A DNA stretch of 24,097 nt from CALIZF01 sp046292445 (GTDB taxonomy: Bacteria > Pseudomonadota > Alphaproteobacteria > Rhodobacterales > Rhodobacteraceae), in NCBI GenBank assembly GCA_046292445.1, contig JBKBQT010000031.1:1-24097 (forward strand), given 5' to 3'. The notes beneath the pieces are model-generated. The model made no database searches. It saw only the letters and a list, made by a program, of their open reading frames with translations, and was not told the DNA's origin. Made by a program: the position numbers and the translations under genes. This document shows positions 7,026-16,884 of the stretch, piece by piece; within the stretch, counting starts at the first letter, position 1; every line of letters begins with the position of its first letter.

Positions 7026-8051
7026 ATGGACAAATCGCCCGACGCCTTCCGCACGATCAGCGAGGTTGCCGACCTGCTCGACACCCCCGCCCATGTCCTG
7101 CGCTTCTGGGAAAGCCGGTTCGCGCAGGTGCGGCCCGTCAAGCGGGCGGGCGGGCGGCGCTATTACCGGCCGACGGACGTGGCGCTGCTGGCCGGGATCC
7201 GGGTTCTGCTGCACGACCAGGGGCTGACCATCCGCGGCGTTCAGAAGATCCTGCGCGAACGCGGCGTGCGCCTGGTGGTGCAGGTCGGAACTGCGGCGCT
7301 CAGCGGCGCAGTGGTGCCGCTGGTCATCGTCGAGGACGAGGAACCGGCGCCGCCGCCGGCCGCGGATGCAGGGCCGCAGGCACCCGTGGCGGCGCCCGCC
7401 ATGGACCCCGCGCCGCAGCGCGACCGCGGGTCCGAGGGCGCCAAGGTCATCCACGATCTCTTTGCCCGGATCGACCCGCTTGCCGCGCGCGCCCGCCTGA
7501 TCGCCGATCCGCCGTTGCAGGCGCCGGAGGATGCGGATGCGGGCGGCGAGCCTGCGCTGCCCCGTTTGCCCGAGCAGGCAGCCGGCATCGGGATTGCGGC
7601 CTCCGTCGGCGACAGCTCCCGGGCGCCCGGCAGCGCCATGCCGCCGGACGGGGCGCCGCCGCCCGACGAGGCGATGGCGACCGGCGCCGGACCCGTGCCG
7701 CCGCCCGAGCCGGTTGCGGCCGACGGCGCGGGCAAGGCGGGCGGACCGCCGGATGCACCGGCACCGCCGCCGCCCGGGCCGCATGGACCGGTCCATGCCG
7801 AACCGCCGGCTGGCGCATCGCCCGACCGTCCGGCCGCACTGCCGGATGCCGGATCGACGCCGCCCGGCGCGACCAGACCGCAGGCGCCGGGCGAGCCGGC
7901 GGACCCGCCTCCCTATGCCGTGCGCCTGCGCCGGATCCCGGCCGCGCTGCTGGCCGGGCAGGCGGCCGCCCTCGCCCCGCTCGCCGCCCGCCTTGCCGCG
8001 TTGCGCGGCCGGCTGGCCGAAGCGGCGCGATCGCGCGTGCAGGGGCAGTAA
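7026..8051 (+). CDS. MerR family transcriptional regulator with long disordered middle
   Basis: This 341-residue regulator has an N-terminal MerR-type winged helix (about residues 8-80: FRTISEVADLLDTPAHVLRFWE, then KRAGGRRYYRPTDVALL) of the class usually encoded right after ihfA in Rhodobacterales. From about residue 105 to 295 it is dominated by Pro, Ala, Gly and Asp and is predicted to be disordered. One island, GAKVIHDLFARIDPLAARARLIADPP, looks helical, as does the C-terminal 45 residues (AVRLRRIPAALLAGQ onward). No effector-binding domain or conserved metal cysteines of classical MerR are seen. GGAG at 7014-7017 supports the start. The regulated genes are unknown; the high conservation of position suggests a housekeeping role. 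A shadow frame explanation is unlikely because the HTH is unmistakable. Confidence 0.85.
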   Translation: MDKSPDAFRTISEVADLLDTPAHVLRFWESRFAQVRPVKRAGGRRYYRPTDVALLAGIRVLLHDQGLTIRGVQKILRERGVRLVVQVGTAALSGAVVPLVIVEDEEPAPPPAADAGPQAPVAAPAMDPAPQRDRGSEGAKVIHDLFARIDPLAARARLIADPPLQAPEDADAGGEPALPRLPEQAAGIGIAASVGDSSRAPGSAMPPDGAPPPDEAMATGAGPVPPPEPVAADGAGKAGGPPDAPAPPPPGPHGPVHAEPPAGASPDRPAALPDAGSTPPGATRPQAPGEPADPPPYAVRLRRIPAALLAGQAAALAPLAARLAALRGRLAEAARSRVQGQ

Positions 8052-8068
8052 GACGTGCGTTTTCGCGC

Positions 8069-8096
8069 TTGCCCCGCCGCGGGATATGGGTATGAG
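8069..8096 (+). promoter_or_regulatory. Predicted promoter of tRNA-Pro
   Basis: TTGCCC (8069-8074) and TATGAG (8091-8096) are 16 bases apart. The -10 ends ten bases before the first tRNA nucleotide, the spacing expected for a tRNA promoter. It starts 18 bp after the MerR stop. Confidence 0.5.
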
Positions 8097-8106
8097 TGCC
8101 AGCCGT

Positions 8107-8184
8107 CGGGCCGTAGCGCAGCCTGGTTAGCGCGTCCGTCTGGGGGGCGGGAGGTCGTGAGTTCGAATCTCACCGGCCCGACCA
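8107..8184 (+). tRNA. tRNA-Pro (anticodon GGG)
   Basis: The full cloverleaf can be drawn. The acceptor stem CGGGCCG (8107-8113) pairs with CGGCCCG (8174-8180), the D stem is GCGC/GCGC, and the anticodon stem is TCCGT/GCGGG with G-T wobbles at both ends. The seven-base loop 8140-8146 carries anticodon GGG at 8142-8144, and the T arm is GTGAG-TTCGAAT-CTCAC. The discriminator A is at 8181 and the CCA end is encoded (8182-8184). It reads CCC/CCT proline codons, which suits this GC-rich genome. Confidence 0.95.
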
Positions 8185-8200
8185 TCGTAGTCCCGCCCCG

Positions 8201-9304
8201 ATGCCGCCGCCGGCGCTTTCCGTGAAACACGATCCCGGCATCCTGCCCGCGCAGGGATTGCGCAGGCTGATCGCCGATGGCGCGATCGGCGCCGACCTGC
8301 CCATCCCGCCGGCCCATGTCCAGCCCGCCAGCCTCGATCTGCGCCTCGGCCCGGTGGCCTGGCGGGTGCGCGCGTCCTTCCTTGCCGGGGCGGGGCGGAC
8401 GGTGGAGGACAGGCTCGAAGCCCTCGCCATGCACCGGATGGACCTGTCGGCGGGCGCTGTGCTCGAGAAGGGCTGCGTCTATGTCGTGCCGCTGATGGAG
8501 CGCCTCGCGCTGCCCCCCGATGTCGCGGCGGTGGCCAATGCGAAAAGCTCGACCGGCCGGCTCGACCTTCTGACCCGCACGATCATCGACGGCGGCAGCG
8601 AATTCGACCGGATCCCGGCCGGCTATGCCGGGCCGCTCTGGGCCGAGATATGCCCGCGGTCCTTCTCGGTGCTGGTGCGGGCTGGGATGCGGCTCAACCA
8701 GGTGCGGCTGCGGCAGGGGCAGGCGGCGCTGGGCGACGCGGCTCTGGCGGCGCTGCATGCCCGCACGCCGCTGGTGGACGGGACGCCCGTGATCTCGGAC
8801 GGGCTGGGATTTTCCGTCGATCTGCGCCCCGCGGGGGGCGCGCGCGCCGGGTGGCGGGCCAAGCCGCATGCGGGGGTGATCGACCTCGACCGGATCGGCG
8901 CCTACGACCCGACGGAGTACTGGGAAGAGGTGACGGCCCGCGACGGCCAGATCATCCTCGACCCCGGCGCCTTCTACATCCTCGTCAGCCGCGAGGCGGT
9001 GACGATCCCGCCCACCCATGCGGCCGAGATGGCGCCCTACCTTGCGATGGTCGGCGAGTTCCGCGTGCACTATGCGGGGTTCTTCGACCCCGGTTTCGGC
9101 TGGGCGGCGGCGGGGGGCGCGGGCAGCCGCGGCGTGCTCGAGGTGCGTTGCCACGAGGCGCCCTTCGTGCTCGAACACGGGCAGGTCGTGGGGCGGCTGG
9201 TCTACGAACGCATGGCCGCCGTGCCCGATGCGCTCTACGGGCAGGGGATCGCGTCGAACTACCAGGGGCAGGGGCTCAAGCTGTCCAAGCACTTCCGCGC
9301 CTGA
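8201..9304 (+). CDS. dcd: Double-length dCTP deaminase (2'-deoxycytidine 5'-triphosphate deaminase)
   Basis: This 367-residue protein is predicted to deaminate dCTP to dUTP, feeding dTMP synthesis. It is about twice the usual Dcd length and carries two copies of the dUTPase/Dcd fold. The first holds QPASLDLRLG, the family motif NAKSSTGRLDLLTR (about 123-136) and SEFDRIPAGYAGPLWAEI; the second runs from about residue 225 (GVIDLDRIGAYDPTEYWEE) to the end, including MVGEFRVHYAGFFDPGFGW and a C-terminal QGQGLKLSKHFRA. This fused form is known in alphaproteobacteria. The ATG at 8201 lies 16 bases after the tRNA CCA and has no ribosome binding site; an in-frame GTG at 8222 is an alternative start, also without one. 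Transcription may come from the tRNA promoter. Confidence 0.9.
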   Translation: MPPPALSVKHDPGILPAQGLRRLIADGAIGADLPIPPAHVQPASLDLRLGPVAWRVRASFLAGAGRTVEDRLEALAMHRMDLSAGAVLEKGCVYVVPLMERLALPPDVAAVANAKSSTGRLDLLTRTIIDGGSEFDRIPAGYAGPLWAEICPRSFSVLVRAGMRLNQVRLRQGQAALGDAALAALHARTPLVDGTPVISDGLGFSVDLRPAGGARAGWRAKPHAGVIDLDRIGAYDPTEYWEEVTARDGQIILDPGAFYILVSREAVTIPPTHAAEMAPYLAMVGEFRVHYAGFFDPGFGWAAAGGAGSRGVLEVRCHEAPFVLEHGQVVGRLVYERMAAVPDALYGQGIASNYQGQGLKLSKHFRA

Positions 9305-9315
9305 GCGGCGGGGGT

Positions 9316-9343
9316 GGCGGGGGCCGGAAACCGGCCCGCCGCC
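9316..9343. terminator. Hairpin between convergent dcd and phoA, likely bidirectional terminator
   Basis: GGGCCGG (9321-9327) pairs with CCGGCCC (9331-9337) around AAA. The stem extends outwards as GGCGG with CCGCC across one bulged base. It sits in the 62-bp gap between two convergent genes. No T-run is present, as is common in very GC-rich genomes. Confidence 0.5.
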
Positions 9344-9366
9344 GTATCAGACCATCGGCGATCGCC

Positions 9367-10842
9367 TCAGGCGGCGCCCATGCCCGCCATCATCAGCCGC
9401 GCGATGTCGGTGTTGTCGTGATAGCGGTTGACCGAGCCCCAGCCGACCATCGCGGTGTGCATGTCCTCGCCCGTGCTCGCGGCCACCAGCGCCTCGGCCC
9501 CCGGGCCCTTGGCCCAGACGGGGACGAGTTCGTTGGTGTGGGTGTCGTAGTGCCACTGCACGTCCGGCAGGTTGCCCTGGCCGCGGTTGACGACCGGCTG
9601 GAAGGCAAAGGTGTCGCTCTCGGGCCCGTACATCATGCCGTTGCCGTGGTCGGTGGTGACGATCAGAAGGGTGTTCTCGAACCCGCCGTTCGCCTCGATC
9701 CAGGCCACGACCGCCTCGACCGACCGGTTGAAGTCGATCTGTTCCTCGATGATGCGCCCGGTGTGGTTGCCATGCGCCGCCCAGTCCACCGCGCCGCCTT
9801 CGACCATCAGGAAGAACCCTTTCGGCTTGGTGCCGAGAACCGCGAGCGCGCCCTTGGTCATCGTCTCGAGCGAGGGGACCGATCCGATCAGGTTGCCCAT
9901 CGGCGCCTCGGGCGTCCAGTCGCCGCCGCGGGTGCCGCGCTGATACTGCAGCGTGTTGGCGACCGGGGCGAGGCCATAGACCTGCTTGCCCTCGAGGTCG
10001 AGCGAGCCCGACGCCAGCGCCTCGAATCCGGCCTTGGTGTCGATCAGCTTGTAGGGGCTCTGGCCGGTGGCGAGTTTCACATAGGCATCCGCGCCGCCGA
10101 CATACTGGAATGCCTTGTCGCCGGCGGGCGTCGTGTAGACGCCGTCGCGGTTGAACATCGGATGGCCCGCGCCCATCACCACATCCGGCACCGCCTCTTC
10201 GAGGAGCTGCGCGCCGATCTCGGCATAGTTGTTTCGCGAGACGTTCTGGGCATAGAACACCGCCGGCGTGGCGTGGCTGACCTGCACCGAGGACACGACG
10301 CCGACCGCCCGGCCCGCCGCCTTGGCGGCCTTGCCCATGTCGCGCACCGGCTTGCCGTCGTTGGTCCAGTTGATCGAGTTGTTGAAGGTCTTGATGCCCG
10401 ACGACAGCGCCGTGCCGGCCGCCGCGCTGTCGACATAGTTGCGCTTGACGTAGTCGTAACCGGCGAAGTGGTTCGTGTAGGGCAGCTTGGTGATGCCGGC
10501 GCCCAGTTCGCCCTCGCCGGGTGCGGTGGACCAGGCCGCGGCGGCGTCATAGCCGACCTTGGGCGTCATGTCATTGGTCGGCGCGCGCTCGACGTTCAGC
10601 GGATAGGTGGTCATCAGCGTCTTGACCGGGAAGGCGTCGAACACCTCCATGCCGAGCTTGCCGTGACGGTAATAGGACGCCGCGTGCCAGGTGTGGAAGC
10701 CTGCGCCATCGCTGATCATCAGGATGACGTTGCGCGCGCTGCCGGTCTGGGCGGCGGCGCGGGTGGCGCGCACCACCATGGGCGCCGCAAGGGCGCCGGC
10801 GGCGGCCAGCGACATGAGGCCGAATTGGCGACGGTTGAGCAT
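9367..10842 (-). CDS. phoA: Alkaline phosphatase (PhoA superfamily), Tat-exported
   Basis: This 491-residue periplasmic phosphomonoesterase releases phosphate from organic phosphate esters. The active-site set is complete: D45 (MISDGAG), nucleophile S139 in VDSAAAGTALSSG, E348, D353 and H357 in VEGGAVDWAAHGN, D398-H399 in TTDHGNG, and H435 in HYDTHTNELVPV. The N-terminus has a twin-arginine motif (NRRQFGLMSL) and a hydrophobic stretch ending near ATRAAAQ, so export is probably by Tat, folded and metal-loaded. The start at 10842 has GGAG eight bases upstream. An array of PHO-box half-sites lies just upstream, so expression under phosphate starvation through PhoB is expected. It is convergent with dcd and follows acnA after a strong hairpin. 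Confidence 0.93.
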   Translation of the reverse strand: MLNRRQFGLMSLAAAGALAAPMVVRATRAAAQTGSARNVILMISDGAGFHTWHAASYYRHGKLGMEVFDAFPVKTLMTTYPLNVERAPTNDMTPKVGYDAAAAWSTAPGEGELGAGITKLPYTNHFAGYDYVKRNYVDSAAAGTALSSGIKTFNNSINWTNDGKPVRDMGKAAKAAGRAVGVVSSVQVSHATPAVFYAQNVSRNNYAEIGAQLLEEAVPDVVMGAGHPMFNRDGVYTTPAGDKAFQYVGGADAYVKLATGQSPYKLIDTKAGFEALASGSLDLEGKQVYGLAPVANTLQYQRGTRGGDWTPEAPMGNLIGSVPSLETMTKGALAVLGTKPKGFFLMVEGGAVDWAAHGNHTGRIIEEQIDFNRSVEAVVAWIEANGGFENTLLIVTTDHGNGMMYGPESDTFAFQPVVNRGQGNLPDVQWHYDTHTNELVPVWAKGPGAEALVAASTGEDMHTAMVGWGSVNRYHDNTDIARLMMAGMGAA

Positions 10843-10889
10843 GGGAAACACTCCGGGGTTGACTCGCGTCGCCCGGATACCCGCGTGCT

Positions 10890-10940
10890 GTGACGATACG
10901 TGGACAGGCGCGCGACGATCCGTCAACAGCCCGGTGACAG
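10890..10940 (-). promoter_or_regulatory. PHO-box array (PhoB binding sites) upstream of phoA
   Basis: Reading the - strand from 10940, 7-base half-sites recur every 11 bp: CTGTCAC, CTGTTGA, TCGTCGC, CTGTCCA, TCGTCAC, each pair separated by four bases. The first two form a clear PHO box (consensus CTGTCAT-N4-CTGTCAT); the other three are weaker. The array ends 47 bp upstream of the phoA ATG, suitable for PhoB-activated transcription. The weaker half-sites could be chance, but the strict 11-bp register argues for function. Confidence 0.7.
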
Positions 10941-10950
10941 CCGCGCGGGA

Positions 10951-10981
10951 CCGCCCGCCGGCATCCGGTGCCGGCGGGCGG
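10951..10981 (-). terminator. Strong hairpin downstream of acnA
   Basis: A perfect 13-bp stem, CCGCCCGCCGGCA (10951-10963) with TGCCGGCGGGCGG (10969-10981), closes a five-base loop. It begins five bases after the acnA stop codon and separates acnA from the phoA control region. There is no T-run. Confidence 0.6.
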
Positions 10982-10986
10982 GATCG

Positions 10987-13677
<2,691 letters not shown>

Positions 13678-13764
13678 CGCTGTCTCCTGGCTGCGCGGCG
13701 GCTCGGCCCCTTCGCACCGATGTTCGTCGCCTGCGCGGCACCGGGCAAGAGGGTTGAGCGGGTT

Positions 13765-13781
13765 GTATGCAACAGTATGCA
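13765..13781. repeat. Tandem GTATGCA sites in the acnA upstream region
   Basis: GTATGCA occurs at 13765-13771 and again at 13775-13781, exactly one helical turn apart, about 90-105 bp upstream of acnA. The first copy is also part of the imperfect palindrome TTGTATGCAA (13763-13772). On the - strand a weak promoter (TGGATT, 17 bases, TACAAC) overlaps the repeat, so it could be an operator for acnA. The binding protein is unknown. Confidence 0.4.
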
Positions 13782-13836
13782 GAAAATCCAGCCCTTTTGC
13801 GTCAGACGCGTTGCCGCACCCCTCGCAATAGGGTGA

Positions 13837-13866
13837 TTGGCCCGGGCAGGCACGCTTCGCTACCTA
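13837..13866 (+). promoter_or_regulatory. Possible promoter of the DUF1223 gene
   Basis: TTGGCC (13837-13842) and TACCTA (13861-13866) are 18 bases apart, 30 bp before the chosen start codon. The match is moderate. If used, it rules out the upstream in-frame TTG at 13837 as a translation start. Confidence 0.35.
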
Positions 13867-13896
13867 TCCAATGGTGGCATGAGCAGGAGAACGGGC

Positions 13897-14610
13897 ATGA
13901 CGACAGGGTGGCGCGCGGTGCTGGTCGCCGGGTTGGTCGCCGGGTTCGTCTCGGGCCCGGCGCAACCCCTGGCCGCGCAGACGCCCGTCGTGGTGGAGCT
14001 TTTCACGTCGCAAGGTTGTGCATCCTGCCCGCCCGCGGACGCCAATCTCGCCGAACTCGCCGCGCGCGACGACGTGATCGCCCTGGCGCTGCATGTGGAT
14101 TACTGGGATTACCTTGGCTGGAAGGATCCCTTCGCTCATGCCGGGTTCACCGAACGGCAGAAATCCTATGCCCGCGCCGTCGGGTCCAAGATGATCTACA
14201 CGCCCCAGGTCATCGTCGCCGGCACGGCGCGCGTTCCGGGCTTCAAGACCGCCGAGATCGCATCGCTGATCCGGCAGCATGCGGCGGCGGCCGGCACCGT
14301 TCAGCTGGAACTCCTGCGCGAGGGAAATGCGCTGCGCATCCGCGCCACGGCCGAACCGCCACTGGACCGGGCGGTGCAGATCGTCCTCGTCCGCTATCGC
14401 CCGGCCGAGACGGTCACGATCGAGCGGGGCGAGAATGCGGGCCGGACCGAGACATACCACAACATCGTGACCGCCTGGAACGCGATCGCGCAATGGGCAG
14501 GCGATGCGCCGATCCGGGTCGATGCGGTGGCCGACGGCCCCGACCCCGTCGTGGTGATCGTCCAGGAGCCGGGCCCCGGCCCTATCATCGCGGCGGCGCG
14601 CCTGCGTTGA
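13897..14610 (+). CDS. DUF1223 domain-containing secreted thioredoxin-fold protein
   Basis: This 237-residue protein has a Sec-type signal peptide (hydrophobic core about residues 6-20, likely cleavage after PLAAQ), so the mature protein is predicted to be periplasmic. The body is DUF1223: VVVELFTSQGCASCPPADANLAELA with a C41-x2-C44 motif at the start of a thioredoxin-like fold, then LHVDYWDYLGWKDPFA and TPQVIVAG. The CxxC position suggests redox activity, but no biochemical role is established for the family. The start at 13897 is supported by AGGAGA six bases upstream; in-frame starts at 13879 and 13837 lack one. The last 26 bp overlap the 3' end of the convergent EamA transporter gene. Confidence 0.85.
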   Translation: MTTGWRAVLVAGLVAGFVSGPAQPLAAQTPVVVELFTSQGCASCPPADANLAELAARDDVIALALHVDYWDYLGWKDPFAHAGFTERQKSYARAVGSKMIYTPQVIVAGTARVPGFKTAEIASLIRQHAAAAGTVQLELLREGNALRIRATAEPPLDRAVQIVLVRYRPAETVTIERGENAGRTETYHNIVTAWNAIAQWAGDAPIRVDAVADGPDPVVVIVQEPGPGPIIAAARLR

Positions 14611-15472
14611 TGCGCGCCGCCCGCGTTTCGCGGTGCCAGACGTAGAGCCCGGCGAGAACGATCACCCCCGCACCGACAATGGTCCAGGCATCGGGCACTT
14701 CGCCGAAGAGCACGAGGCCCCAGCCGGTCGCGAAGACCAGCCCCACATAGCCGAACGGCGCGACCACCGCCGCCTCGGTCAGGGTGAAGGCGCGGATGAG
14801 GCAGAGCTGCGCCATCGCGCCCAGCGCGCCGATGGCAAGAAACCCGAACGCATCGGCGAGACTGGCGACCGGCGTCCAGTGCCAGGGCAGCAGCGCCGAG
14901 GCGATCACCGTGCCCGCAAGCGCGGTGTAGAGCAGCGATGTCCAAACCGGTTCGTCCCGGCCGACGGCACGGGTGATGAGCGCATAGGCGGCGTAGAACA
15001 CCGCCGCGGCGAGCGGCAGGAGCGCACCCCAGACGAACACGCCGGAACCCGGACGGATCACGATCAGCGCCCCGATCAAAGCGGCGAGGACGCCGAAGAG
15101 CCGCCGCGGCCCGAGCCGTTCCCCGAGGAATAATGCCGCGCCGAGCGTGATGAGCACGGGGTTCACATCCATGATCGCCGTCGCCTCGGCCAGCCCGACA
15201 TAGCCAAGGCCGGTGAAGAACAGCGCCGAGGCCCCGAACTGGCAGAGCGACCGGGCCGCCTGCGCCACCGGATAGCGCGTGCGCAGCATCGTCCGCAGCC
15301 GCGGGGCAAGGATCAGCCCCACGATGACCGTCTGCCCGGTATAGCGCGCCCAGATCGCCTGGACGGTGCCGTAGTCGGCGATCATCGTCTTGACCAGCGC
15401 GTCCATCGCCGTGAACAGGAACACCGCCAGCAGCATCAGAAGGATGCCGCGCGCGCTGGGGGTCATGGCCAT
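14585..15472 (-). CDS. DMT superfamily transporter, two EamA domains
   Basis: This 295-residue inner-membrane protein has ten predicted membrane segments arranged as two EamA repeats (about residues 8-140 and 150-285), the layout of drug/metabolite transporters. Typical stretches are ILLMLLAVFLFTAMDALVKTM at the start, the end-of-repeat segment GVLAALIGALIVIRPGS, and VAPFGYVGLVFATGWGLVLFGEVPDAWTIVG in the second half. The start at 15472 is followed two codons later by another possible ATG (15466); a weak GAGAG lies upstream. Substrates for this family include amino acids, nucleosides and other small metabolites and cannot be told from sequence. It converges with and overlaps the DUF1223 gene and is preceded by the pdh operon on the same strand, separated by a terminator-like hairpin. 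Confidence 0.85.
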   Translation of the reverse strand: MAMTPSARGILLMLLAVFLFTAMDALVKTMIADYGTVQAIWARYTGQTVIVGLILAPRLRTMLRTRYPVAQAARSLCQFGASALFFTGLGYVGLAEATAIMDVNPVLITLGAALFLGERLGPRRLFGVLAALIGALIVIRPGSGVFVWGALLPLAAAVFYAAYALITRAVGRDEPVWTSLLYTALAGTVIASALLPWHWTPVASLADAFGFLAIGALGAMAQLCLIRAFTLTEAAVVAPFGYVGLVFATGWGLVLFGEVPDAWTIVGAGVIVLAGLYVWHRETRAARINAGAPPR

Positions 15473-15534
15473 GGTTTGCTCTCGCCCTCGGCCCGCAGGG
15501 GCACCCGCGTGGCCGCAATAGCGGGGGATGCGCA

Positions 15535-15551
15535 GCGGGGCAACGCCCCGC
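15535..15551 (-). terminator. Hairpin after pdhC, likely end of the pdh operon
   Basis: GCGGGGC (15535-15541) and GCCCCGC (15545-15551) form a perfect 7-bp GC stem with a three-base loop, nine bases after the pdhC stop codon. No T-run follows. Confidence 0.5.
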
Positions 15552-15560
15552 CGCCGCCGG

Positions 15561-16871
15561 TCAGGCGAGCATCCCGAGCGGGCTCTCCAGATGCCCGACC
15601 ACCGCCTCGAGCAGCGCCGCGCCAAGCGCGCCGTCGATCACCCGGTGATCGACCGACAGCGTCATCGCCATGACCGTGGCCACGCCCAGCGTCCCGTCGG
15701 CCTGCACCACCGGCGCCTTCAGCCCCGCACCCACCGCGAGGATGGACCCATGCGGCGGGTTGATGACCGCGTCGAAATTCTCGATCCCGAACATCCCGAG
15801 GTTCGAGATCGCCATGGACCCGCCGACATACTCGGCCGGCGCGAGCTTGCGCGCCCGCGCGCGCCCCGCAAGATCCTTCATCTCGGCCGACAGCGCCGAG
15901 ATCGACTTGGCCTGCGCGTCCTTCAGGACGGGCGTGAAAAGCCCCCCCTCGACCGCGACCGCCACGGCCACATCGGATGCCTTCATCCGCAGGATCCGGT
16001 CGCCGGCCCAGACGGCATTGGCATCGGGCACCTGCTGGAGCGCGAGGGCGCAGGCCTTGATGATGAAGTCGTTGACCGACAGCTTGACCCCGCGGGGTGC
16101 GAGCTGCGCGTTCAGCGTCTCGCGGAAGGCCAGCAGCGCGTCGAGCCGCACCGACCGGCGCAGGTAGAAATGCGGGATGGTCTGCTTGGCCTCGGTCAGC
16201 CGCGCCGCGACCGTGCGGCGCATCCCGTCGAGCGGAACCTCGGTGAAGGCGCGGCCCTCGTACATCCGGGCGACCTGCGCGTAACCGGGGCCGGCGGGCA
16301 TCATGGCCGCCGCCGGGGCCGCCGCGGGCGCGGCGGCGGCAGCGACCGGCGCGGACGGCAGGGCCGCAGCGGACCCTGCGGTCGGGGCGGCCTCCACATC
16401 GGCCCGCACGATCCGCCCGCCGGGACCGCTGCCGGTCAGCGTGGCGAGATCGAGCCCGCGCTCGGCCGCGATCCGGCGCGCCAGCGGCGAGGCAAAGACG
16501 CGCTTGCCAGCAGGCGCCGGCGCCGGGGCGCGAAGATCTTTCGACGAAAGATCTTCGGTCGCGGGTGGGGGAGCCCCAAGATTTTTCGTAGAAAAATCTT
16601 GGGGCGGCGCCGCGGGTGATCCGGCCGACCCCGCCTCGCCCGCCATGCGCGCGATCGGGGTGTTCACCCGTACCCCTGCGGTTCCTTCGGCGACGAGAAG
16701 CTCGGCCACGACCCCCTCGTCCACCGCCTCGAACTCCATCGTCGCCTTGTCGGTCTCGATCTCGGCCAGGATCTGCCCGGCCTTGACGGTATCGCCCGCC
16801 TTCACGAGCCATTTGGCCAGCGTTCCCTCCTCCATCGTCGGCGAGAGGGCGGGCATCAGGATATCGGTCAT
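15561..16871 (-). CDS. pdhC: Pyruvate dehydrogenase E2, dihydrolipoamide acetyltransferase
   Basis: This 436-residue core subunit of the pyruvate dehydrogenase complex transfers the acetyl group from its lipoyl arm to CoA. Domain order: lipoyl domain (1-80, lipoylated K42 in EIETDKATMEF), flexible linker (80-123), peripheral subunit-binding domain (about 124-160, VFASPLARRIAAERGLDLA), Ala/Pro linker (160-195), and the catalytic domain with the DHRVIDG motif (H409, D413). The linker contains two in-frame palindrome-encoded segments, QDFSTKNL (91-98) and EDLSSKDL (106-113). The first 188 bp are almost identical to those of pdhB. AGGGG precedes the start; the gap after pdhB is 13 bases. Catalytic residues look intact. 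Confidence 0.96.
   Translation of the reverse strand: MTDILMPALSPTMEEGTLAKWLVKAGDTVKAGQILAEIETDKATMEFEAVDEGVVAELLVAEGTAGVRVNTPIARMAGEAGSAGSPAAPPQDFSTKNLGAPPPATEDLSSKDLRAPAPAPAGKRVFASPLARRIAAERGLDLATLTGSGPGGRIVRADVEAAPTAGSAAALPSAPVAAAAAPAAAPAAAMMPAGPGYAQVARMYEGRAFTEVPLDGMRRTVAARLTEAKQTIPHFYLRRSVRLDALLAFRETLNAQLAPRGVKLSVNDFIIKACALALQQVPDANAVWAGDRILRMKASDVAVAVAVEGGLFTPVLKDAQAKSISALSAEMKDLAGRARARKLAPAEYVGGSMAISNLGMFGIENFDAVINPPHGSILAVGAGLKAPVVQADGTLGVATVMAMTLSVDHRVIDGALGAALLEAVVGHLESPLGMLA
16531..16557. repeat. Coding palindrome, copy 2 in pdhC
   Basis: CGAAGATCTTTCG (16531-16543) and CGAAAGATCTTCG (16545-16557) form a perfect 13-bp inverted repeat around one base. On the pdhC strand it encodes EDLSSKDLR. 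It is far more AT-rich than its surroundings and is a diverged relative of the copies at 16573 and 17965. Confidence 0.85.
16573..16605. repeat. Coding palindrome, copy 1 in pdhC
   Basis: GCCCCAAGATTTTTC (16573-16587) and GAAAAATCTTGGGGC (16591-16605) form a perfect 15-bp inverted repeat with a three-base centre. On the coding strand it encodes QDFSTKNLG. The core AAGATTTTTC / GAAAAATCTT is shared with the pdhB copy. Confidence 0.88.
16684..16871 (-). repeat. 188-bp direct repeat, pdhC lipoyl-domain copy
   Basis: Positions 16684-16871 align without gaps to 18068-18255 (the start of pdhB). By eye there are six differences, all third-position and synonymous. Similarity falls off sharply beyond the 16684 end. 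Confidence 0.9.
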
Positions 16872-16884
16872 CGCGCGGGCCCCT

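Noticed and set aside
8107..8184. tRNA-Pro as an integration (att) site
   Set aside because: No integrase, no repeat of the tRNA 3' end further along, and the downstream gene is a core enzyme with matching base composition.
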